The position numbers and the translations under genes were made by a program. The notes under the pieces were generated by a model that saw only the letters and a program-made list of their open reading frames with translations, did no database searches and was not told where the DNA came from. From the NCBI RefSeq assembly GCF_014205255.1, contig NZ_JACHNE010000001.1:8804001-8868000 (forward strand): DNA of 64,000 bases. Reading direction: 5' to 3'. Shown here piece by piece: positions 27,868-36,349 of the stretch. The stretch comes from Streptomyces caelestis (GTDB lineage Bacteria; Actinomycetota; Actinomycetes; Streptomycetales; Streptomycetaceae). The first letter of the stretch is position 1, and every line of letters starts with the position of its first letter.

Positions 27868-27898
27868 TTGCCTTCAGGTCGACCTGAACCTCTAGTTT
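27868..27898 (+). promoter_or_regulatory. MerR-type promoter with 19-bp spacer and palindromic operator
   Basis: A -35-like TTGCCT (27868-27873) and -10-like TAGTTT (27893-27898) are separated by 19 bp, and a perfect 16-bp palindrome TTCAGGTCGACCTGAA (27873-27888) fills the spacer. This overlong spacer with central dyad is the hallmark of MerR-activated promoters. The downstream ATG (27906) lies 7 bp after the -10, so the transcript should be leaderless. Confidence 0.8.
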
Positions 27899-27905
27899 CT
27901 CAAGC

Positions 27906-28793
27906 ATGCATGATTTCCCTTGTCTTGGTGATGCTCGTGCCGGAACGGTCCTGGTAACAGGCGCGACAGGCAACGTCGGCCGTGAGATCGTCGCGCGTCT
28001 CGTAACCCACGGGGCGGCCGTGCGGCGCCTCGATCGCCGCCAGGTCGAGTCGCACCCAGGGGTGGAGTCGGTGGTTGGCGACCTGACAGACCCCGCTTCC
28101 GTTCGCGAAGCACTCGTCGGAGTCGACACCGTCTTTCTCGTTTGGCCACTGCTGGACTGCGCCGCTGCTCAGCCGCTGATCACGGAGCTCGCCGCGGCGG
28201 CACCACGCCTGGTCTACCTGTCCTCGACAGCCATCGACGATGACGCTGATCGCCAAAGCGATCCGATTGTTCAGGTGCACGCTGATATGGAAGCGTTGCT
28301 CCATAGTGGGGAGCTTTGCCTCACTGTGATGCGCAGCGACACCCTGGCATCGAACACGCGTGGTTGGTCGGCACAGTTGCGATCGGGTGACGTGGTGAGG
28401 GGCCCGAATATTGCGCGCACAGCAGTCGTGGACGAGCGTGATGTCGCTGCGGCGGCTGTAGCGGTCATGCTCGGGCACCATAATGGGTTCGTTCGCGACA
28501 CCTACTTGTTGACCGGACCCGAGCTTCTCAGCAGAGCTGAGCAGGTCAACATCCTTGGCGCCGAACTCGGACGAGACTTGCGATTCGAAGCAGTTCCAGC
28601 GGATCTCGCGCGCGCACGAATGCTGGCGGACGGTCGTCCGGAGCCGCTTGTCGATGCGCTGATCGCGGCGTCGGTGCGACGACACGAATCGGACCTCATC
28701 ACAGATCATGTCGAGCTTCTCACCGGCCAGCCGTCCGGCACCTTTGCTCAGTGGGTCATCGACAACCGAGGCGAGTTTGGACGGCAGCCATGA
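27906..28793 (+). CDS. NmrA-like NAD(P)-binding oxidoreductase (atypical SDR)
   Basis: A 295-residue Rossmann protein. The dinucleotide motif VLVTGATGNVGREIV is at about 15-29. It continues with GDLTDPASVREALVGVDTVF and the SSTAIDDD strand, and has a C-terminal substrate region typical of NmrA/quinone-reductase-type atypical SDRs; the YxxxK motif is absent. Such proteins reduce quinones or act as redox sensors. Start at ATG 27906 agrees with the MerR-type promoter. Codon use is less GC-rich than its neighbours (for example many CGA and GAT codons), which suggests transfer. Its 3' end overlaps the convergent frame at 28748. Confidence 0.85.
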   Translation: MHDFPCLGDARAGTVLVTGATGNVGREIVARLVTHGAAVRRLDRRQVESHPGVESVVGDLTDPASVREALVGVDTVFLVWPLLDCAAAQPLITELAAAAPRLVYLSSTAIDDDADRQSDPIVQVHADMEALLHSGELCLTVMRSDTLASNTRGWSAQLRSGDVVRGPNIARTAVVDERDVAAAAVAVMLGHHNGFVRDTYLLTGPELLSRAEQVNILGAELGRDLRFEAVPADLARARMLADGRPEPLVDALIAASVRRHESDLITDHVELLTGQPSGTFAQWVIDNRGEFGRQP

Positions 28794-29560
28794 TCGGTCC
28801 CGTCGATCAGCTTCACACCAAGTGATGACCACAGCAGGCAAGGACAGTGCCCGAGGATATCCGTTCTGCGGAGGATCAGGGATGCGGGCTCCCCCGCGGG
28901 CATGCGCACGAGCGCCTCCACGGCCGGCCCGCCCGTCGGCGACAGCTTCATCGTGTGCCAGCGCTCGAGGCGAACGTGGATCCCGCGAAGGCGACCGCTG
29001 CACCAGTACCCGGTCGGCTGCACGGCCTCACCGACCGGCTCGGCGCGGCGTGACAATGCCTTTCCCCGTGCCCGGTGCCGCTTTGCGTACGACCAGGTCA
29101 CCGAGGTCATCAAGGCCGGGATGGCGAACAGCGGGGCGAAAGCGAAGCCCCAGACGGTCTGTGCCGTACCGCTCGACATGTACGTCTGGCTCTCGGCGGT
29201 GAAAGCGACCACGAGTTGCCACAGTGCCACCAGGACCAGGACGCCGGAGGCGGTCCAGGCCAGCGGGGCGAGGACCCTGGGGTGCAGCGGCCTCCACCGG
29301 TCGCTGACGAGCAGCAGCGGAAACAGAGCGGCCGACTCAGTGAGGACGGAGAGGCCGACGACGTATGCGATGCCCCAGCCGGGGATGTCGAAGACGTCGC
29401 GCAGCACCTGGTCGCTGTAGCCCACATGGACACCGGACGCCATGGTGATGCGCCACAGGCCGGACGGGACGGCACACAGAGCGATGGCGTGGGCGGCGCG
29501 GCGAGCCCAGGCAGGCGCAGGTGCGGAGGTGGGGAGAGGGGCCTGCGGGGTGGCTGCGGT
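28748..29560 (-). pseudogene. Membrane protein truncated by an IS630-type remnant
   Basis: The frame includes RRAAHAIALCAVPSGLWRIT, then HVGYSDQVLRDVFDIPGWG, three to four membrane segments (for example IAYVVGLSVLTESAALFPLL) and SVTWSYAKRHR. This fits a common Streptomyces membrane protein. The natural N-terminus is replaced by IS630-like sequence at about 29566, and the first in-frame ATG (29443) would drop the first helix. Downstream of about 29050 the frame runs on without obvious protein character to 28748. Confidence 0.6.
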
Positions 29561-29565
29561 GATTC

Positions 29566-30189
29566 GAGTTGGCCAGGGTGAGCTGTCGCAGCGGGCCGAG
29601 TGCGCCTCGATGGGGTTGGCCCAGGAGGCGTAGCTCGGGGTGAGGCACAGTTCGACCTTGTTCTTCTTCGCCCAGCGGCGGATGTCCGTGCCGGTGTGGG
29701 CGGAGAGGTTGTCCAGGATGATGTAGATCGGGGCGCCGTCGGGTCGTGGCGGCGCGGATCGACTTCAGCGCGGCCAGGCTGCCGGCGGTGCCATTGCGGC
29801 GGCGGTTGACGCCCCACAGGGTGTCGTCACGAGAGCCTGGTGGGGCGAGTGGTGGCCGTCTGGATGACGAAGTCCTCGTCGTCAGGGGCGAACAGGCGGG
29901 ACGGCCTCCCGCCCATCGAGGCCCGGGCAGGCCAGGCCGAGCTCGTTGAACCGGTGGATCACCTCCCGCACCGTGTCCTCGTCGGCCTGGACCAACTGGG
30001 CGATCACCGGGACGCGGTCCCCGCCGGCGGACGCCAGCAGCATCATCGCCCGCCCGGTAGCGCACCGAGCCGGTACTGCCCCGGCACACGATCGGCAGTC
30101 CCACACCTCCAGCGGTCAGAACGGACGTCACCACCCCATCCAACCAACCGACCCAACCGCCGACCCGGCGAACCTTCCCGGTCAGAGCA
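29566..30189 (-). pseudogene. Decayed IS630-family transposase, relic A
   Basis: Minus-strand segments of an IS630 transposase occur in several frames: RAMMLLASAGG-type N-terminal residues near 30040, AQLVQADEDTVREVIHRFNE, DTLWGVNRRRNG and LGPLRQLTLAN. Much of the DDE region is deleted. The right terminus (about 30165-30192, reading GGGAAGGTTCGCCGGG on the minus strand) remains and abuts the stop codon of the monooxygenase. The left terminus is lost. Confidence 0.8.
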
Positions 30190-30510
30190 CTAGCGCCGAT
30201 GTACGGACACGACCTCGTACGGTACGAGGTCGAGCGTCGCAATGCTCAAGACCTGCTCCATGCACGCCCGCACCTCCGCGTCCTCGCGCGCGGCCGCCAG
30301 ATCTGCCTGCGAGCGCCACTGGTTGTAGTTGGCCACTCGATTGCCCTCAAGGCCCCGGTGAATATTGGCCTGCACGTAACCAGGCTGCTTCGGCATGACC
30401 TCCCGCGCCATGTACTGGAGCAGCTCGATGAGACGTTGCTGATTCTCTGGCGCGACGGTGAAGACATTGATGTACGTGACCAGGTCGCCACCCGTACTGA
30501 TCTCGGTCAT
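30190..30510 (-). CDS. Antibiotic biosynthesis monooxygenase (ABM) domain protein
   Basis: A 106-residue dimeric alpha/beta-barrel protein with the ABM pattern: TYINVFTVAPENQQRLIELL, then MPKQPGYVQANIHRGL, then ANYNQWRSQADLAAAREDAE. These small cofactor-free monooxygenases act on aromatic or quinone substrates. ATG 30510 is preceded by GGAGGAG. The TAG stop lies exactly at the end of the IS630-type relic, so the original C-terminus may have been longer by some residues. Confidence 0.82.
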   Translation of the reverse strand: MTEISTGGDLVTYINVFTVAPENQQRLIELLQYMAREVMPKQPGYVQANIHRGLEGNRVANYNQWRSQADLAAAREDAEVRACMEQVLSIATLDLVPYEVVSVHRR

Positions 30511-30809
30511 GCTCAGTGTCTCCTCCAGGTCCGGTGAACCACGGTGTCCGTCGCAGGAGGCAACATCATCGGGGCCGCGTTTCTTCCAGGCCATGGCACG
30601 TTGGCGCGCAACGCGTAGACGGAAGCCTGCGGGTTCGTGATCAAAGGTCCGCGTGTCACAAGACGGTCGTTTGCCGCATCCAGGATTCCCGCGCGTGAGT
30701 CGTCGAGTGTTCACTCGGCTCCGCCCGCCATCGCGCGCCGAACCCCAGAGTCAGGGCCTCCCGGGTCCTGGCGGCCCGATGGGCTTGCTTGCCAACTCTC
30801 ATCCCATCA

Positions 30810-30846
30810 TTGGTTACACCGTACTCTTCGTGTACGGTGTAACCAA
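30810..30846. promoter_or_regulatory. 37-bp perfect inverted repeat, likely TetR operator
   Basis: Arms of 15 bp, TTGGTTACACCGTAC and its exact complement, are separated by 7 bases. The dyad lies 22 bp before the SnoaL-like gene that starts a three-gene operon including tetR. Its size and symmetry fit a TetR-type operator. It could also form an RNA hairpin in the leader if transcription starts upstream. The rest of the 30511-30868 gap shows nothing else. Confidence 0.82.
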
Positions 30847-30868
30847 GATTGCTGATTCAGAGGAAGCC

Positions 30869-31306
30869 ATGACCCAGCAGACTGTGGCGCACGCTTTCGC
30901 GGCACTGATGAATGGCCACGACCCCGACGCCGTGGACGGGTTCGTCGCCGAGGGCTACATCAACCACAACCCCTACGTCGAGGACGGCCGGGAGGCCAAC
31001 CGGGCCTTTTGGACCCGCTGGTTCGCGGCGTTCCCGGACACCCGGGTGACCCTGGAGGACGTCCTGGTCTCCGGGGACCGGGTGGCGGGCAGGTTCACCT
31101 ACCGCGCTACCCACCTCGGGTCGCTGCTCGGCGAGGAGCCCACTGGCCGCGAGGTGGAGATGCGGTCGCTGGACATCTGGCGGGTACGCGACGGCATGGC
31201 CGTCGAGCACTGGGATGAACTGAACGCCGTCGAGTTCTTCTCTCAGCTGGGCCTGCTCCCGCCGGTGAAGGTGCCCGGCGGCCAGGACGGCGGACACGGT
31301 CACTGA
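30869..31306 (+). CDS. SnoaL-like (ester cyclase / NTF2-like) protein
   Basis: A 145-residue cone-shaped alpha+beta fold protein. Motifs include FAALMNGHDPDAVDGFVAEG, INHNPYVEDGREANRAFW, and the pair GREVEMRSLDIWRVRDGMAV and EHWDELN, typical of SnoaL-like polyketide cyclase or hydrolase families. ATG 30869 follows AGAGGAAG. The stop overlaps the tetR start by one base (TGATG), so translation is coupled. Substrate unknown. Confidence 0.85.
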   Translation: MTQQTVAHAFAALMNGHDPDAVDGFVAEGYINHNPYVEDGREANRAFWTRWFAAFPDTRVTLEDVLVSGDRVAGRFTYRATHLGSLLGEEPTGREVEMRSLDIWRVRDGMAVEHWDELNAVEFFSQLGLLPPVKVPGGQDGGHGH

Positions 31307-31911
31307 TGGCCACCTCCGCACACCAGCCCGAGCGTTCCCGAGCCCAGCAGCGCCGGGACCGGGAACGCGCCGAGGCCCGCGCCACCATCCTCGCCGCCGC
31401 TCGCGAACTGGCCCGCACCGAGGGATGGGATGCGGTGAGCATGAGGCGGTTGGCCGATCGGATCGGCTACTCCGCCAACTTCGCCTACCGCTACTTCAAA
31501 GGCCGCGACGACATTCTGCTGGCGTTCGTCCGGGACGGATTCGCCCGCCTTGCCGACGCGATGGACACGGCGGGTGGTTCGCTGGAATCCACTGCGGCGG
31601 CCTACCTGGACTTCGCACTGGACGAGCCGGATCTCTACCAGGTGATGTACGGCCTGGGGGGAGTCCGGGTGCCTGCCGCAGCGACCGAGGACGAGGGCGC
31701 TGCGGTCGGCGCCGTGATCGCCCGCACTCTCGGGGTCAGCGACCCCTACGACGACCGGATCGCCCGGCTCTGGGCCACCGCGCACGGACTTGCCGCGCTG
31801 CACGCGATCGGCAAGCTGCCCGCGGAGCGCGCACACCTGCACGCCCTGCTCTCGGCAAGCGTCGCCGATCTGACCCGCACCGCGCCGCACCCTCAAGGAG
31901 CCGAGTCATGA
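31306..31911 (+). CDS. TetR family transcriptional regulator
   Basis: A 201-residue regulator with helix-turn-helix at about 30-75 (VSMRRLADRIGYSANFAYRY then FKGRDDILLAF) and a TetR_C-like domain. It is the middle gene of the SnoaL-tetR-SDR operon. Start overlaps the previous stop, and its own stop overlaps the SDR start (ATGA). It probably autoregulates through the 37-bp palindrome at 30810-30846. Confidence 0.92.
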   Translation: MATSAHQPERSRAQQRRDRERAEARATILAAARELARTEGWDAVSMRRLADRIGYSANFAYRYFKGRDDILLAFVRDGFARLADAMDTAGGSLESTAAAYLDFALDEPDLYQVMYGLGGVRVPAAATEDEGAAVGAVIARTLGVSDPYDDRIARLWATAHGLAALHAIGKLPAERAHLHALLSASVADLTRTAPHPQGAES

Positions 31912-32840
31912 CCGCCGCACCCGCCCTCGCCGACCGGTGGACCGCTGACGACATTCCGGACCAGACCGGCCGCACGGCGATCGTCACCGGTGCCAACAGC
32001 GGGCTGGGCTATGTCACCGCACGCGAACTCGCCCGCTGCGGAGCTCGCGTGGTACTGACGGCCAGGAATCCGGACAAGGGCAGGGCGGCGCTGGAAATGC
32101 TCCGTGACGAACAGCCCGGGAGCATGGTCGAGCTGCGCCGGCTCGACCTGGCCGACCTCGACTCGGTCCGCGCCTTCGCCGACACGGTCGACAGCCCGGT
32201 GGACATGCTGATCAACAATGCCGGGATCATGATGCCGCCCCGATCCCTGACCGCACAGGGATTCGAGTCCCAGTTCGGCACCAACCATCTCGGCCACTTC
32301 GCACTGACCGGGCTGCTACTCGACCGACTGATGGCCGGCCGGGATCCGCGGGTGGTGACCGTCAGCTCCACGCTGCACAAGAGCGGGTCCATTCGCTTCG
32401 ACGACCTGAACGGCGAACGCTCCTACTCGCCCCGCGCGTTCTACGCCCAGTCCAAGTACGCCAACGTTCTCTTCGGCCTGGAACTGGGCCGGCGACTGCG
32501 CTCCCAGGGCAGCCTGGTACGCAGCCTGCTCGCCCACCCCGGCTACTCGGCCACGAACCTGCAGTCCACGGGCCCGACCGGGATACTCAACGCGATCCTG
32601 AAGGTCACCAACCGGCTGATCGCCCAAGACGTCGAGAAGGGCGCCCTCAACCAGCTCTACGCCGCCGTCCAACCGCAAGTCCAGAGCGGCCAGTTCATCG
32701 GACCCGACGGACGCAACGAGTCCAAGGGCTACCCGACGCTCGTACAGCCCGCGGAATCCGCGAAGAACCTTGGCACCGCCCGTCGGCTCTGGGACCTCTC
32801 CGAGCGGCTCACTGGAGTCCGCTACGGGCTTCCCGGCTGA
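31908..32840 (+). CDS. Short-chain dehydrogenase/reductase (retinol dehydrogenase-like)
   Basis: A 310-residue classical SDR. The cofactor motif TGANSGLG is at about 26-33, NNAG at about 101-104, and the catalytic Ser (VTVSST) and YAQSKYA (Tyr-x3-Lys) follow. The length and the C-terminal extension fit the protochlorophyllide-oxidoreductase/retinol-dehydrogenase-like branch. ATG 31908 overlaps the tetR stop by four bases. With the SnoaL-like protein it suggests metabolism of a lipophilic carbonyl compound controlled by the operon's TetR. Confidence 0.9.
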   Translation: MTAAPALADRWTADDIPDQTGRTAIVTGANSGLGYVTARELARCGARVVLTARNPDKGRAALEMLRDEQPGSMVELRRLDLADLDSVRAFADTVDSPVDMLINNAGIMMPPRSLTAQGFESQFGTNHLGHFALTGLLLDRLMAGRDPRVVTVSSTLHKSGSIRFDDLNGERSYSPRAFYAQSKYANVLFGLELGRRLRSQGSLVRSLLAHPGYSATNLQSTGPTGILNAILKVTNRLIAQDVEKGALNQLYAAVQPQVQSGQFIGPDGRNESKGYPTLVQPAESAKNLGTARRLWDLSERLTGVRYGLPG

Positions 32841-33169
32841 GAGTACTTGGCGGACATCCTAGGTCGCGCAGCTGCGGGAGGAGGCCGAGCGGGTGCAGGC
32901 TGCGCTGGCTGGCTGGTGCATCGGCACCGCTGGGGGCGCGGCATGAACCGTCTCCTGCAATTGATGGCGTGGGGTGCGGGGGTCTGCTCGTCCGGCATGG
33001 AGTGGAATTCGTCGGGCACGGACTGCTCGTACAGACACACTCCATCGACATCGACATCGACCGGAAGTGGTGGCGCTGGTGTCCCTGGCGTGTGTTTCTG
33101 CCGGAAGGATTTGCCGCCTGCCGGTTCCGTGACCAACCGCAGGTGCTACCACCCTGCTACCATCGAGAG
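32841..33169. other. Gap before toxin-antitoxin pair
   Basis: No gene is supported. A short plus-strand segment near 32870 (QLREEAERVQAALAGW) resembles the tail of a coiled-coil protein and may be a relic. The antitoxin promoter should lie near the right edge. Confidence 0.4.
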
Positions 33170-33427
33170 GTGACTTCCACGAAGAAGCAGACCCAGGTCC
33201 GGCTCGAGGAAGACGTGCTCGCCGCAGGCAAGGCCGCTGCGGCCGCCCGACGGCTGGACTTCAACAAATACGTCGAGCGGCTCATCATCGAGGACACCAC
33301 CGGCGCCCGCGCCGCCGGCATGACAGCCGCCCAGCGGCTCATCGATGAGCACGGCGCGTTCCTCGACGACCTGGAGCAGCAGCTCGACGCCCCGTACGCC
33401 GACCCGCAGCCCGGCGCCGCCGCGTGA
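33170..33427 (+). CDS. Antitoxin-like ribbon-helix-helix protein
   Basis: An 85-residue protein: QTQVRLEEDVLAAGKAAAAA then RLDFNKYVERLIIEDTTGAR, consistent with a ribbon-helix-helix DNA-binding domain, followed by an acidic C-terminal helix (LIDEHGAFLDDLEQQLDA) that could bind the partner toxin. GTG 33170 is placed directly after GAGAG. It overlaps the next gene by four bases (GTGA), as antitoxin genes commonly do. Confidence 0.72.
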   Translation: MTSTKKQTQVRLEEDVLAAGKAAAAARRLDFNKYVERLIIEDTTGARAAGMTAAQRLIDEHGAFLDDLEQQLDAPYADPQPGAAA

Positions 33428-33795
33428 TCCTGCACGTCGACGAGTCCTGGATCCTCGAGGTGGCCGAGCGAGCCGGGCAGCGCGACCCGGCCGCCGACGA
33501 CTACGGCGTCCCCATCGCCGCCGTCGCCCGCCACCGCGGCGAACTCCTCGACACACCCGTCTACGACGGCGCCTACGCCCGCGCCGCCGCCCTCGTACAC
33601 AACCTGGGCCGCTGCCGCTGGCTGGAACGCTCCAACCTCACCGTCGCCTGCGCCGTCGCCGTCATGTATCTCGAGGCCAGCAACATTCCGGTCAACCCCA
33701 CCCGCGAACAGCTCGCCGCACTCGCCCACGAACTGAACAATCCCCGCTGCACCACCGCCCGCATCGCTTCCTACCTGCGCACCTGGAAACCCTGA
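33424..33795 (+). CDS. Fic/Doc-like toxin component, atypical
   Basis: A 123-residue protein that I recall as a Fic-family toxin-antitoxin toxin of actinobacteria: N-terminal HVDESWILEVAERAG, then VYDGAYARAAALVHNLGRC and LERSNLTVACAVAVMYLEAS. The canonical Fic motif HxFx(D/E)GN(K/G)R is not present; WLERSN occupies its place. AMPylation or phosphorylation activity is therefore doubtful, or the active site differs. The GTG start overlaps the antitoxin stop. Confidence 0.65.
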   Translation: MILHVDESWILEVAERAGQRDPAADDYGVPIAAVARHRGELLDTPVYDGAYARAAALVHNLGRCRWLERSNLTVACAVAVMYLEASNIPVNPTREQLAALAHELNNPRCTTARIASYLRTWKP

Positions 33796-34065
33796 TCCCA
33801 GACCGGGCGGTGCTCGTCTTCTGACACAGGCGAGTGAGCCGGGGAGGAGCGGCGACAACAGGAGCACAGCGGGTCCGTGCCGACTGCGTGACCGGGCCCA
33901 CACCCTCACGCAGGGGCCCACACGGCTACACCGGCCGCCCCCTCCAGTCCGAGGTCGGCCCGCGCCTGGAGCTGTGCAAGGTCGCGGGTGAGGGTGGCGA
34001 GGCCTGAACTCCCGGTAGGAGTGTCAGGACAAATGCGGCTTACATTGACGGCCCGGTGGCCGCCC

Positions 34066-34806
34066 TCAGGTTGGCTTGCGCCACACGGAGATGTGCTTCG
34101 CGGAGTCCTGGGTGAACGGCGCCCCGTCCCAGTCCGCGATGCGACGTTCCAGCTCGAGCCCAGCGATCCGTGCCATCAGGTCGAGCTCCGCCGGCCAGGC
34201 GTACCGGTGCCGGGAGCTGCCGCGACGGTAGCGGCCGTCATCGCCGTCGCGGGTGAAGTGGTGCGAGACGAGAATCTGCTCCACCAGGTCAAAGGTGTCG
34301 AAGCCGAGATGCTGCTCGGAGACGTCGAACGGCACAGCGACCTGGCCGGGCGGCAGAAACCGCAGCGGCGGCACGCCCAGCTCGATGACGAATCGGCCGC
34401 CGGGCTCCAGATGACGTGCGGCGTTGCGGAAGCACTCGACCTGCTCGTCCTGCGTGAGCAGGTTCGTGATGGTGTTGTAGACGAGATAGACCAGGGTGAA
34501 CTCGCCGGGGACCACGGTGGCAGCCATGTTCCCGATGGCTACCGGAAGGGCGCTCTCGTCGATCTTGCGCCGCAAAACGGCTGCCATGTGCTCGGACAGT
34601 TCGATGCCCACTACCGGCACGCCGCGTTCTCGGAGCGGGACGCCCACTCGTCCGGTTCCGATGGCGAACTCCAGCGCCCGGCCGTCTCCGGCGAGCTCGG
34701 CGAGGAAGTGGAGAGTTGGTTCGAGAACCGCAGCCGAGGACATTTCGGTCTCTTCGGCGTCATAGCGGTCAGCGGTCGCGCGGGTCCACAGTTCACTGCT
34801 CGTCAC
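34066..34806 (-). CDS. Class I SAM-dependent methyltransferase
   Basis: A 246-residue Rossmann methyltransferase with SAM-binding motif I LEFAIGTGRVGVPLRERG and motif II VVGIELSEHM. The post-I segment FTLVYLVYNTITNLLTQDEQ is followed by the motif III-like LEPGGRFVIEL. GTG 34806 gives the family-like start SSELWTRATADRYDAEE; ATG 34875 would add 23 residues. It stands alone between relics, so its substrate is not indicated. Confidence 0.85.
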   Translation of the reverse strand: MTSSELWTRATADRYDAEETEMSSAAVLEPTLHFLAELAGDGRALEFAIGTGRVGVPLRERGVPVVGIELSEHMAAVLRRKIDESALPVAIGNMAATVVPGEFTLVYLVYNTITNLLTQDEQVECFRNAARHLEPGGRFVIELGVPPLRFLPPGQVAVPFDVSEQHLGFDTFDLVEQILVSHHFTRDGDDGRYRRGSSRHRYAWPAELDLMARIAGLELERRIADWDGAPFTQDSAKHISVWRKPT

Positions 34807-35078
34807 GGGCGGCCACTTTGCCGAGTACCGAGGGGCGCTGTCGACGTATTTATCTTCCAGCGGTTCCGACTGCACAGCTCGCGGCAGGCCGGTACAGACT
34901 TCTCAGGGCACCGTTCGGCTCGGGGCGCGAGGCCGCGGCAGTGGTGCTAGGCCAGCACCACGCGCGACGTCATTCGGATTCATCGGTGGCGGCGTCCGAA
35001 CTCCTACAAGAGTGACTGGCCGGCACCAGAGGCCCGCGCCCTCGCTGGCGCGGGCCCGGGATCACGGGCTGAACGTGG

Positions 35079-35225
35079 CTACTCCGTGCTGATCCGTGTG
35101 CCGATCACGATGTCGGGCACGGCGGCCCCGTCCCCTGCCGAGAGATCGACTCCATCAATCACCGAGGAGGCCGCGTTGTATGCCCGCTGATACAGCGCCC
35201 GCTCGCTGGGGGTGTTGGCCACCAT
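35079..35225 (-). pseudogene. C-terminal fragment of an unidentified protein
   Basis: A 48-residue stretch (VANTPSERALYQRAYNAASS, then PDIVIGTRISTE and stop) reads like a real protein end. Another coherent segment upstream in a different frame (FDKEMLRIPLTGRQPAPLRA) and a third next to the IS5 element (TVSYVIEKASDAPGESRW) suggest a decayed gene that the element at 35461 then interrupted. I cannot name the family. Confidence 0.4.
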
Positions 35226-35460
35226 CGGAAGAGTGCCCTGAGCGGTGCCGGCTGCCGGCCGGTGAGTGGGATGCGCAGCATCTCCTTGTCGAAGGCGCCC
35301 TCCTTGGCTTCCCGGGGACCTTCACGCTGCTGTAGCGGCTTCCGGCCTGGGAGCGCAGCAGTCACCACGTCGGTTGGCGCACAGCCGATCGGCCTTGGCA
35401 CGCCAGCGGCTTTCTCCAGGCGCGTCCGATGCCTTCTCGATCACATAGGACACCGTCTTA

Positions 35461-36346
35461 GAGGTCCTAACAAAGGCGTTGGACGTGTCGGTGGGTGATG
35501 AGGCAGGTGGCGTGGCCAAGGAAGGCTTCGTGGATGTCGTCGCGTCTTTCCCGGCGGATGCGCAGGCGGCGGAAGCCGTGGAGCCAGGAGATGGTGCGTT
35601 CGACGACCCAGCGGAAGATGCCCAGGCCGGAGCCGTGCGGCTGTCCGCGTTCGGCGACCACGGGCCGGATACCGCGTTTCCGCGGCAGCCGCCGGTGCTT
35701 GTCGTGGTCATAGCCGCGGTCGGCGAAGAGCATGTCCGGCCGTCTGCGTGGCCGTCCGACGACGCCGGCCACGGGTGGGACCTTGTCCAGCAGGGGCAGG
35801 AGTTGGGTGACGTCGTTACGGTTCCCGCCGGTCAGCGACACTGCGAGCGGGACGCCCTGGCCATCGACAAGGACGTGGTGTTTGCTGCCCGGCCGTGCGC
35901 GGTCGACCGGGCTGGGACCGCTTTTGGGCCTCTGCGGGCCGCCCGCACGTGGGAGGAGTCGATCACCGCCCGCGACCAGTCCAGCTGCTTCGCCGACCGC
36001 AGCCTCTTCAGCAGCACCAAGTGCAGCTGGTCCCACACGCCGGCCTCGTTCCAGGCGGCCAGGCGTCGCCAGCACGTCATACCCGAACCAAAGCCCAGCT
36101 CCTGCGGCAGGTACTCCCACTGGATGCCGGTGTGCAGCACGAACAGGATCCCGCACAGGGCCTGCCGGTCAGGCACTCGCGGCCGGCCCGCCACCAGCTT
36201 CGGCCCCGGCTCGGGCAGTAACGGCTCGATGAGCGACCACAGTTCGTCCGACACGATCCACGGCCGCGACTGACGTTTCCCCACGACCCGACCAACGAGC
36301 AGACAAGCCCGATGGTCACTTGATCAACAACTTCTGTTAGGACCTC
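35461..36346 (-). mobile_element. IS5-family insertion sequence, copy A (886 bp)
   Basis: The ends start GAGGTCCTAACA on both sides, and the element is flanked by TTA (35458-35460 and 36347-36349), a TNA duplication as in the IS1031/IS427 branch of IS5. It is identical to copy B at 40038-40923 and lies in the same orientation. The right-hand TTA later served as the TA target of IS630 copy 2. Confidence 0.92.
35467..36284 (-). CDS. IS5-family transposase (two frames joined by -1 frameshift), copy A
   Basis: Frame 1 starts at ATG 36284 (RQSRPWIVSDELWSLIEPLL) and alone ends at 35832. Frame 2, reached by a -1 slip at the AAAA run in GGCCCAAAAGC (complement at 35922-35925), continues to 35467. 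The DDE residues fall on both: AVIDSSHVRAA in frame 1, and MLFADRGYDHDKHRR and FRWVVERTISWLHGFRRL in frame 2. Thus only the fused product of about 270 residues would be active. Confidence 0.85.
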
Positions 36347-36349
36347 TTA

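Noticed and set aside
33424..33795. Classical active Doc kinase
   Set aside because: The catalytic His and the GN(K/G)R segment are not present, so only a Fic-like label is given.
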